A stretch of 64,000 nt of DNA from Cydia pomonella (taxonomy: Eukaryota; Arthropoda; Insecta; Lepidoptera; Tortricidae): assembly GCF_033807575.1 (NCBI RefSeq), contig NC_084730.1:9159986-9223985 (forward strand), written 5' to 3'. The notes under the pieces are model-generated. The model had not been told where the DNA came from. It did no database searches and saw nothing but the letters and a program-made list of their open reading frames with translations. The position numbers and the translations under genes were made by a program. Of the stretch, positions 10,301-22,300 are shown one piece after another (the stretch's first letter is position 1; every line of letters starts with the position of its first letter).

Positions 10301-13300
10301 ACCCTGAGGTCAATGTGGGGAAGACCGACATGTATTATTGAATGAAGAGCGCAGCGGTCGCCGCACGCAGGTAACCAGTAAGCGGTAGCGGGCGGAAGTT
10401 GGTTTTCACAGTTTTAATCAAAACAGTTACTCTTAAGGTGGCGACTGACTTGTAACATTTGCTTGTAATGTATCGTTCACGGCGATCGTTACAAGTCAGT
10501 CGCCACCTTTGTAACACTCAAAGGGATTCGCGTAAAAACCGACAGCCGAGTGGAGCACGCGGTGCTCGCGTCGAGCGGCTCAGCTCGCTGCACTGACTGT
10601 TGTAATGCTCGGGTTGTATCACGTTACATTACACCGAAATGTTACAAGTCAGTCGCCACCTTTAAATGTGTGCGATGCTATCTGTACAATAGAGAAACTA
10701 CATGGTTAATATAAAAGTACCTGGGCGACCGAGCGTTGCTCGGTTATAACTATTTATTGTAATATGGTGGTGTCTATACATAATCTTAACTAATTTTTTT
10801 TACTAAATTAAACTTGTCTAAAACAATAAAAATTAAAAAAAATATATAAACTTGAACATATAAAAAAAAAAAACAAAAGTTAGTCACCGGGCGAGATTCG
10901 AACCCGTAACACTCGTTTCTAGCCGTCCGCGTCTTAACCCGCTAGACCAGAAGGACAGTGCCAGCAACACGAAATTAGCGACCATATTCTGCATCGAAAG
11001 AAAAACGCATGAAAACTCGTTAACACGCGTTTTCCCAAACATAAGACTAATCTAGATCGATTGTATACCCCCAAAAACCCCCATATACCAAATTTCAGCG
11101 AAATCGTTAGAGCCGTTTCCGAGATCACAGAAATATATATATATATATACAAGAATTGCTCGTTTAAAGGTATAAGATTATATCTGAAAAATGAAGTGAC
11201 GAAATATAATAATATAAGAACCCTCGTATTTGTGTACGTAGGACGCTCAGACAGTCAGGAAGGAAGAGCTTCGCTCCTGCTCTACCGACGTCCAGTCAGC
11301 GGAGTATGTGTAATAAATAAATAATAAATAAATAAATACTATAGGGACATTCTTACACAATTGACTAACAAGGAAGGGTACCCAACTGTCCGACTCCGAT
11401 TTGATTCATTTTGATATATGTTATAGAGTAGTCTAAAATAACGGACACGTATTTTTTTTTAGCTGCCCAAACTCAACCTGTTAGGAGAAAATGGCCTTCA
11501 AAGTACTAAAAAGTAACTAAATCTTCTAACTCCTATAGAAAGTGATGCTCAAGCAACTTGCTAGTTAATGGCTGGTTTGAGTATATGTTTGAAAGCAGCA
11601 AAAAATAATGAGCACGTGTTTTGTTATATCTGCTTAAACTCAAGTTTTCCTAAAAAAATACCTGTCTTTATGTGTAACTTTAGCGATAAGATATTATAAA
11701 ACTTCGAATGTCGATTTTTTTGTCTTCGAATGTCTCCTAACAGGTTGAGTTTGGGCAGCTAAAAAAAAATACGTGTCCGGTATTTTAGACTACTCTATAA
11801 CATATATCAAAATGAATCAAATCGGAGTCGGACAGTTGGGTACCCTTCCTTGTAAGTCCCACGGTAAGCCAAGGAGGCTTATGTTGAGGGTACTTAGTAT
11901 AACGATATACAGTGTGTCCCTAGCCATTGGACAAAGCTGAAATGTACATATGCATTAGGGTATTTAGAACCAGTGTACAAAGTATCATAACAACCGGTGT
12001 AGCGGTTTCGAAGAAATTAACAAATTTTGTACTTTGGAGCAGCCTGTATGTGTTAGTTGCTCCTGAGGTAATATCCTCAAAGAATAGTATGGAACCTTCT
12101 TCGACCTTTTTAATTATCTTTTTTATTTATGACATTAATAAGATTCTGACTTTTGAAAAATGTCATCATTATCAAATATTTCGAACAAATTGTCAAAAAC
12201 ACTGCCAAAGATTAATATGGTGTGTTTCTTTTTGTTGACGATTATTGCAAATAACTTTTGTTCAAAATTTTATTTTTTATCTTTTGTTCTAATTAAAAAA
12301 ATATTAACGTTAAAGCATTCCTGAGAAGTAACCCTACGTGAGATTTCAAGGTTTGTCCAATGGCTAAGGACACACTGTATATGTATAATATATAAATATT
12401 TATAAATACTTAAATACATAGAAATCAGGAACAAATATTCGTGCTCGTCACACAAATAAATGCCCTTACCAGGATTTGAACCCGGGACCATCGGCTTCAT
12501 AGGCAGGGTACCACTAGGCCAGACAGGTCGTCAAACATACATACACAGATACGAGTAACATAACACAAGAACAAATAAATGCCCTTATTGAGATTCAAAC
12601 CTGGGACCTTCCACTCGGGCTAGGCAGGGTCACCGGCCTAGACGGTATTATTAGGAGGCCGTTATTATTCTACGAGAATGTATAGATATTTATGCTTACC
12701 CCGCTCGGTCCGTAAACACTGCTCATGTCGACCCATCCAGGACTTGGTTCCAGGTTCGATGCTATGACTGAAACAAATATAATTATGTAGTTATCTCAAC
12801 ACTATAGGGACACTATAGGGAGGGGATTTTTTGTGTTTCAAAAAAAGGGGGAAGTAATATAGGGACATTTGCCAAGTCAGCTCATATTCAAGTGCGCGTG
12901 TACCGCGATATGAGCTGACTAGGCAAATGTCCCTATAACACTAATATATGTATCACTTCTCACTAAAAATTGCTGAATAAATGTTGGTCAGTTTGAGGTA
13001 CCATAGATATAATATTCCTAAAGATGGAGTCTAAGCCAGCTGTCACCGTAGCCACACACACATACAGCCATGTTTTGTTTGTATGTACGATTAACAATGA
13101 GTAACCGAAAGTTGTAGCCATATCGATAAACTATCGGCATTTTTTTAAATTTTAATTTTACTACGTTATTATTAATCGTATGGCATGCACAGTTGAAGGA
13201 CAATCAAAATATGGCTTTGAGGTTGTCAAGCCAGGTAATCGGGTCAGGAGTGACGGAGACCAAATCTTCAGCTGGTCCAGAATAAGAATGAAGGGGGCAG

Positions 13301-16300
13301 CGCCGGGTGATATGTTCAGTTGTCTGCTCTTCTTCACCGCACTCGCAGAGTGGAGAAACATTCCAGCCCCATTTGTAGGTAAGAGAGTTGCAACAGCCAT
13401 GCCCAGTCCTCAATCTGTTCAGGCGACACCAACATTTGCGAGGGAGAACCCTTTTAATTTTTGTGTCGGGTCGGTTATAAGGGTGAATTTCCCGGCCGTG
13501 TCAGCAGACCACTCCACCTTCCACCTATCTGAGATGCTGAAATTCTTTAAGTTCTGGGCTGTAGCGCAGGGTGGATTCCGGGATTTTAGTCGCTGGGGGG
13601 GGTGGATGGCAAAACTCATTGTAAGCTGGCAGAGCAGGGTTCTTAGTTATTTTCTGGGTTTCCCTCCTCAGTGCCTGGAGCCGTCGAAGGTGAGGCGGGG
13701 CAATGTGGCATATTAACGGTAACCAGTGGACGGGTGTAGATCTGATGGTACCAGAGATGCAGCGCATAGTCTCGTTTAGTTTTATGACTACTTTGTGGGT
13801 ATGTGCGCTTTCATTTTACTACATAAAACGAATAGACCATTATAACATAAGTTTATTATATTCTTATCAACCAGTATGATTTTGTGAGTTCGATATTACA
13901 ATAATCAGCGGTGGAAATGCACGGGACACCGGCAAAAACCAACTAAAATATGTTTCCGCAATAATTAAGTTATTCTATTACTTACAGCATAAAGTATTCA
14001 TTATACATTACCATTTCTATGATGTTAATTTTTAGTGAAGATAGCTTCAATTAATCGCTATTCTGTTCCGCTGAGTAGAGATTATCGATATCTAACATGA
14101 TTAAAATCGACAAGTCCACATCTCTAAAACCCACTCATACATAACTTGCCCACCACCTAAATGGCTACGGCTTGAGTATAAAATTTTGTACTGAGAACAG
14201 ATAACGGGGCGGGCCTTGTGGAATACAGCCTAGAGTTTAATTTATTGCTCTTGTTACCGATGATGTATGTTTGGATGTGTTGCCTGTTGAAGCTCAGTGG
14301 CGCCCTCAATAACCTTCTACTGTTTTATATACCTCCGATGGTCAGTTAACGGTGTTCATGTTACATATGTATGTCTGTCGGAATGAGTGTCTATCTGTTT
14401 GTATATCTATAGAATATAGTAGTCAAAATGCCTGTCTGTCTGTCTGCAGCTCATCTATGGCGGGTCTGGCGATGCAGATGGGCAGGTCCCCTGCCATGGT
14501 CCTCACAGCCTGCTCGGCCAGCGCCTTGGTGTAGGCGTAGGTGTCAGAACTCACCTATGGCAAGTCTGACGATGCAGATGGGCAGGTCCCCTGCCATGGT
14601 CCTAACAGCCTCCTCGGCCAGCGCCTTGGTGTAGGCGTAGGTGTCAGAACTCACCTATGGCGGGTCTGACGATGCAGATGGGCAGGGTGCCATGGTCCTC
14701 ACAGCCTCCTCGGCCAACGCCTTGGTATAGGCGTGTCAGAACTCACCTATGGCGGGTCTGACGATGCAGATGGGCAGGTCCCCTGACATGGTCCTCACAG
14801 CCTCCTCGGCCAGCGCCTTGGTGTAGGCGTAGGTGTCAGAACTCACCTATGGCAGGTCTGACGATGCAGATGGGCAGGTCCCCTGACATGGTCCTCACAG
14901 CCTCCTCGGCCAGCGCCTTGGTGTCAGAACTCACCTATGGCGGGTCTGACGATGCAGATGGGCAGGTCCCCTGCCATGGTCCTCACAGCCTCCTCGGCCA
15001 GCGCCTTGGTGTAGGCGTAGGTGTCAGAACTCACCTATGGCGGGTCTGACGATGCAGATGGGCAGGTCCCCTGACATGGTCCTCACAGCCTCCTCGGCCA
15101 GCGCCTTGTTGTAGGCGTAGGTGTCAGAACTCACCTATGGCGGGTCTGACGATGCAGATGGGCAGGTCCCCTGATATCATCCTCACAGCCTCCTCGGCCA
15201 GCGCCTTGGTGTAGGCGTAGGTGTCAGAACTCACCTATGGCAGGTCTGACGATGCAGATGGGCAGGTCCCCTGACATGGTCCTCACAGCCTCCTCGGCCA
15301 GCGCTTTGGTGTAAGCGTAAGTGTTAGGCCAGTCCTCTATCAACCTGTAAAAAAACCATTACATCGTAAATAGGAATCGTGCACGTTGGAGCGCGTACGA
15401 TAAAGTTCTCGGTCTGAGCGAGTACGTGCGAAATGCACACGCAACTGACATCATTTATGGCTCCTCTCTCTCATCATACTGGCCCACTAAGATGGGAAAG
15501 CGTGTAGAGAGGGTAGTGGGTCGTGGGTCGAATGGCTTATGGCGCGGTGGGATGGCGATGGGAGGTCCATGGTATCGGTTTTTTATATTTTTTATATTCT
15601 CAACCATCGCCGGGTCAACTCGCTTGTCCAGCTCTGAGCCATCGTGTAGAGGAGCCAATCAATATCATTTTGAATTTGAATTGGCCTCACGATCTGTTCG
15701 ATATTAACTAGCCACTGGTTGTAAATTAATATGTTACGTATTTATGTATGTTAATAAATCACGTTCAGCGAGTAAACTGCATATCAAACAATAACCGACT
15801 ATGTTAGTCGACTATTGATTAATATGCAATTTACTGTACTTTACACTGTACTTACAGTCATGTTATTATTCGATTGATTATTTTTCACCTCAGCAGCTCG
15901 AACAAGCCTACTTTCGTCACTCCGGGGAGTGACGAAAGTGCGACTTTCCTCACTCCAGGGAGTGAGACAAGCTTTCGTTATAATGATGATGCTTTTCATT
16001 TATGAATGTAAATAAATGTGGTTAACTTTAATTGATGTTTAATTATTTTAACTTTTAATATGTTCTCACTACTGAGGTTAAGTTGTATGTATCACACGAG
16101 AGCAAAGTTATTTTACATCTCGTGTTTTTGAGTCCCTCGCTACACTCAAGATTCTAACTTAAAATTTCGCTTACTCAGGGCTCAAAGTCAACACTCGTAA
16201 GAAAAACCAACTTGCCTCTCTTGTTGCACAAATAACTATTTCATTTCTTGATTTTTTTCGTTTGGCGTTTGTTATCTTGGCTGAGTGCTTAGCCAACGTG

Positions 16301-19300
16301 CCAATATTTAACGCTCCGTAGCGTAGCGTAGTTGAACAATTTTAGGCCACAAACTTGGTTTTCTGGCCATAACTTTTGTGTTAATTAGTATAGAATTAAA
16401 ATATCTAACCAGTTTCTAGAGACGTCAAAAACGAACCCAAATCCTTCTCAGCAATCGAGTAACGAAAAAGCGTTTTTTTAGACATTGTTTAAAATCATAA
16501 AAAAATAAGTTTTCATTTCCAGCACCTTAAAACAAAGTACCTAGTGATATATTGCTTGCTGAATTATTTTATATGGAAAAAAAGTCATTTTTCTATAAAA
16601 CCTATGAAAGTGTGTTCATTAAAGTCTAGACTAACTACCCTTTGGTTATTCGGTCGAGTCAAAAATACACGCTGTATTTACTAGCCCCCGGTTGTGAATT
16701 AATTTGTTATTTTATTTTATTTATTACGAGAACAAACAGAGTAAAATGTACATAAAGTTCTATTAAAACTTAAAACTAACTTACACATAAAACATGCATT
16801 TTCCTCCACGACCGTCCTCACCGAGATACACAGTCCAGTTCAGTTTACTTATTCTAATTATGATATGAATATCTATTTTATATTTATTTATTCATAAAGT
16901 AAGTGTTACATTCACATTTACCACTATCTGCCAAACTGTAAAACAGTTTTTCTATTGGCTATTGTTATGTATTCATGTATGTAAACTAGTCCATTACTCA
17001 TGTCCTACGAGTAAACTATCATTTGATATTTACCAGTCGCTTTTCGGTGAAGGAAAACATCGTGAGGAAACCGGACTAATCCCAACAAGGTTTAGTTTTA
17101 TCCTCTGGGTTGGAAGGCCAGATGACAGTCGCTTTCGTAAAAACTAGTGCCTACGCCAAATCTTGGGATTAGTTGTCAAAGCGAACCCCAGGCTCCCTTG
17201 AGCAGTGGCAACGCTAGGAAGAAAAAGCCCTGTGAGTAAACTGCATATTGATCAACAGCCAATATTACTCGGTTGATTATTAATTTATCCGTATAGGACT
17301 GAAATGCATTCCTACAATAAGGGCCTTTGTTTTTTTTTTATACTACGTCGGTGGCAAACAAGCACACGGCCTGCCTGATGGTAAGCAGTCTCCGTAGCCT
17401 ATAGCTCCAGAGGAGTTACATGCGCGTTGCCGACCCTAACCCCACCCCCCTCGTTGAGCTCTGGCAACTTTACTCACTGGCAGGAACACAACACTATGAG
17501 TAGGGTCAAGTGTTATTTGGCTATGGTTTTCTGTAAGGTGGAGATACTTCCCCAGTTGGGCTCTACTCTAGATGTGGAATGACATCTGCTGTGCTGTGCC
17601 CTACCACACAAGGCGAGATGACATTCACATTGCCCATACCTCTCTTTTGGACGTAGTTTAAGGACATACCCGGGCCTGTTTCACAATGTCCAATTATCGG
17701 ATAGATCACTAACAAATAAATTAACTGCCGGATAAAACTTCATGCATTAGTATCTTTTATGTAGTTTTATTTAATTTTTAAGTAGTTTTATTTTATAGCT
17801 ATTTTAGTTTTAATTTTATACCTAGTTGGTTTTTGTAATGGACCTGTTTATATTTTATTTCTACATATAAAATAAAAATAAATATTATATTATTACACAA
17901 ATTGACTAAGTCCCACAGTAAGCTCAATAAGGCTTGTGTTGAGGGTACTTAGACAACGATATATATAATATATAAATATTTATAAATACTTAAATACATA
18001 GAAAACACCCATGACTCAGGAAATATCCATGCTCATCACACGAATAAATGCCCTTACCAGGATTTGAGCCCGGGACCATCAGTTTCATAGGCAGGGTCAC
18101 TATCACTACCCACTAGGCCAAACCGGTCGTCATACGAAACTATAGGTCTATTTTTAGGGTTCCGTAGCCAAATGGCAAAAAACGGAACCCTTATAGATTC
18201 GTCATGTCCGTCTGTCTGTCCGATTATGTCACAGCCACTTTTTTGTCCATAAGATTTACTAATGCTTCTTATTTTGTCCAAACAATAATATCTCGCCACT
18301 ACATATTTTAACGAAATAAAAACGTCAGAGCGTATGTCACCATGTAAGCAAATTAATGTTTGCATAACGAATATGACGTCACATTGATATTGACACGACA
18401 TGATGACTCGGCATACGCAAGTATAAGTATGTTTATAGTACATACTAACTATTGCCCGCGATTACGTGTATGTGGGATGACAATGGTGATGATAAATAAA
18501 TAAATAAATAAATATTATAGGACATTATTACACAAATTGACTAAGTCCCACAGTAAGCTCAATAAGGCTTGTGTTGAGGGTACTTAGACAACGATATATA
18601 TAATATATAAATATTTATAAATACTCAAATACATAGAAAACACCCATGACTCAGGAACAAATATCCATGCTCATCACACGAATAAATGCCCTTACCAGGA
18701 TTGGAACCCGGGACCATCAGCTTCGTAGGCAGGGTCACTACCCACTAGGCCGGTTCGTCAACAAAAAATAAAAAATAAAATATAAATTGTTATTTGTTTT
18801 ACAAGGGGAGAAAGTTGATGTTTAACCGCTCGGGCGAATATAGATACTTGAGCATGCGAGAGATTCCAAAATTGCACTACGAGCGTGGCGAGTGGTTCGA
18901 GAAGTGGAATCTTGAGCGTTGCGAGGATTTCAAGGCATGAGGGTTAAGCACAAAAATTTTCATCACACCAACGCAAGGAACTAAGTAACAAAAAATACCA
19001 ACAAAAAAACTAAATGAAATCCAAATAAATGTATTAAAAAAATTAAAAGTCAATTCTACCAGCTAACATAAGGAAATAACTCAAAATTTGCATCTGATTA
19101 CTTTGCCCCACATGTGGATAAAATGCAATTTTCTCATTCGTTTTTGAACACTCAAGAGGGCCTTTACCAGTTGGTGTGGTGAAAAAAATTTAAGACATTT
19201 TTACACAGATTGCAGTCCCACAGTAAGCTCAAGAAGGCTTGTGTTATGGGTACTCACATAACGATATATATAATATACAAATACTTAAATGCATAGAAAA

Positions 19301-22300
19301 CACCCATGACTCAAGAACAAATATCTGTGTTCATCACACAAATTAATGCCCTTACCAGGATTTGAACCCAGGACCATCGGCTTCATAGGCAGGGTCACTA
19401 CCCACTAGGCCAGACCGGTCGTCAAAATGATGATGATGGTAAAAACTATCCAATGTCCTTCCTCGGGCGGACATTTCATCAAGTAAAGCGGGTCTTTTAT
19501 TCATAATCAAATACAAAGGCAATCCGCCACATGCTTCGTCAAAACACAAATGTAATCCGCACAGGCATCATCACAAACTTATTCTACATTAATACTAAAA
19601 CTCATAAATTCCGCAATAAGATTCATCAAAAACATCTATATAAACTAATGACCATTCCCACCCTGCAACAAGTCCGACCCGAAAGTTTCCATTATGCCGG
19701 CAGAATCCCCCGCTGTATGGCGATGGAAAATTGTAGACCATCCAAGGCCCAGAGCGGGGATATTTCATCTAACAGACAGATCAAGGCTCTGAACTGGTTT
19801 ATAAAATACTGGTAAATACCGGTTTATTTCGGTTTTCCTCCGAACTTTATTATAACCTAAAAAAACCGGTTTATTTGACGAGCGACGAAACGGCCGGCCG
19901 GCTTGGTGAACATAGACACCGACATAGGAAGAAACCGGTTTTGATTGCTCTAAACCGGTTAATTTGACAAGAACTGTTCTAATAAAAATCGGTTTAAAAA
20001 TAACAGTTTTTCGAGCGAAACCAAAAAAAAAAAGATTTTGCGCCAAGTACATTATAACGGTTTGGAAATTTAACCGGTTTTCAACCCTTGAGACAGACAG
20101 ACGGAGTTATTTTCGCATATATAATTGTAGGGATTAAGATCCAAGGTTTATCTCTTAGTTTATCATAGGCTCGGAAAAACGGCCGTGATATTTAAGACAT
20201 AACCCTGTTCCGTACCAGAGACTTCCTTATACCAATATCAGCGATGAAATATGCCCCAATGACGTCCGTAGACTTCTAAATTATACTTAAATAAATAATA
20301 AAATTATACATATAAGTAAAGCTTTTCACTATGGCAACTAGGCGACGATATTCATACGTATACAGACAAATATATACTTATATAGATAGAAAACATTCAT
20401 AACTCAGGAACAAAATGTCTGTGTTCATCACACAGATAAATGCCCTTTACCGGGATTGGAACCCGAGACCATAGACTGATTGGACCATTTGTTGTCTTGA
20501 ATAGAATAATAATAAATAGATATGCAGTGTCCGCAAGTCTAAGAAATAAAAGCGGCCAAGTGCGAGTCGGACTCGCCCATGAAGGGTTCCGTACCATTTA
20601 TGACGTATTAAAAAAACTACTTACTAGATCTGGTTCAAACCAATTTTCGTTGGAAGTTTGCATGGTAATGTATATCATATATTTTTTTTAGATTTTTCAT
20701 TCCGTTATTTTAGAAGTTACAGGGGGGGGGGGGCACACTTTTTTTCACTTTGGAAGTGTCTCTCGCGCAAACTATTCAGTTTAGAAAAAAATGATATTAG
20801 AAACCTAAATATCATTTTTGAAGACCTATCCTTAGATGCCCCACACGTATGGGTTTGATGAAAAAAAAAATTTTTTTTAATTTTTATGACGTATTAAAAA
20901 AAACTACTTACTAGATCTCGTTCGAACCAATTTTCGGTGGAAGTTTGCATGGCAATGTATATCATATATTTTTTTTAGATTTTTCATTCTGTTATTTTAG
21001 AAGTTACGGGGGGGGGGGGGACACTTTTTACCACTTTGGAAGTGTCTCTCGCGCAAACTATTCAGTTTAGAAAAAAATGATATTAGAAACCTCAATATCA
21101 TTTTTAAAGACCTATCCATAGATACCCCACACGTATGGGTTTGATGAAAAAAGATTTTTTGAGTTTCAGTTCTAAGTATGGGGAACCCCCAAAATTTATT
21201 GTTTTTTTTTCTATTTTTGTGTAAACATCATAATGCGGTTCATAGAATACATCTACTTACCAAGTTTGAACAGTACAGCTCTTATAGTTTCGGAAAAAAG
21301 TGGCTGTGACAGAATCGGACAGACAGACGGACATGACGAATCTATAAGGGTTCCGTTTTTTGCCATTTAGCTACGGAACCCTAAAAACGTGCTCCTTATT
21401 TTGACATCCAAAACAGATGGCACTGTACTGCGCCATATGTCACGCGGTCACTGAATTGTCAAACGTCAACATTTGACAATCCGAGTTACCGCAAAATTAT
21501 GGAAGGTAGAGGCAAGGAACAAAATCTCCATATACCAAAAATTACCTGACAAAAAACCATAAATAGGTGGTGCTATAATACCTAGAATACTTGAGAAAAT
21601 AATCTAATCATAGACAGCGCACTTCACTCCGTCAATAACGCCTAGGTTCTTAGCTACTCTAGCGCTACTCTGGAGAGATTTGGAACTATTATTTATAGCT
21701 GACAGCTGGACACTTTTGCAACAGTTCTGCCTAAGGAGGAGTTCCTTTAGGCGGGCCAGGGCAGATTCGTATTGAGACAGTTTCGTTTTTGGGCCCGAAT
21801 CTGAGTAAGCCCGACTCTGTAGAGGCCAGATTCGCCATAGGTATCTTTCTGAACAAAACAATATCGACATACGACTTATGATATAGAAGTCACTTTCTTT
21901 TTAAAACAATTTCTGAGTAGGTCAGATTCGTATATGGTCCCGTGACATGACAGTAATACGTCTGATTGGTAATAAGTTGGGATCGGATTTATGCAGTTTC
22001 TTATCTCATCCGATTAGCAACGATTCGATTAAAATATTCCGTTAGGCGGGCCAGGGCAGATTCGTATTGAGACAGTTTCGCTTTTGGGCTCGAATCTGAG
22101 TAAGCCCGACTCTGTAGAGGCCAGATTCGCCATAGGTATCTTTCTGAACAAAACAATATCGACATACGACTTATGATATAGAAGTCACTTTCTTTTTAAA
22201 ACAATTTCTGAGTAGGTCAGATTCGTATATGGTCCCGTGACATGACAGTAATACGTCTGATTGGTAATAAGTTGGGATCGGATTTATGCAGTTTCTTATC

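Larger units (their letters stand above)
9195..10305. mobile_element. Outer MITE of a three-deep nest (GGGCCTGTTTCACAATGTC)
   Basis: TIRs gggcctgtttcacaatgtc and gacattgtgaaacggaccct. It is interrupted by the 9301-10202 element, leaving about 210 bases of its own. A partial relative is at 17673-17745. Confidence 0.8.
11331..12535 (-). mobile_element. SINE family B split by two MITEs
   Basis: SINE pieces lie at 11331-11368, 11853-11909 and 12378-12535. Read without the inserts, they rejoin into the normal family order (ttgacta|agtcccac; cgatat|ataatatataaatattt). The head, with ggatttgaacccgggaccat on plus, is at the right. Confidence 0.85.

Noticed and set aside
10884..10962. A tRNA gene on the minus strand
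   Set aside because: It has A- and B-box words but lies inside a repeated unit (also at 63908-63985); no convincing cloverleaf acceptor stem.
13180..13716. A 178-codon plus-strand gene
   Set aside because: It is antisense to a decayed non-LTR retroelement whose minus-strand frames have recognisable Cys/His motifs.
14428..15049. Open frames on the plus strand with a repeated MAGLTMQMGRSP peptide, as a repeat protein
   Set aside because: They are the antisense of the FAR exon 6 copies; the minus strand has clear FAR homology and splice signals.
14451..15344. A CRISPR array
   Set aside because: Repeats are contiguous, exon-derived, of about 100 bp, with no unique spacers, in a eukaryotic gene.
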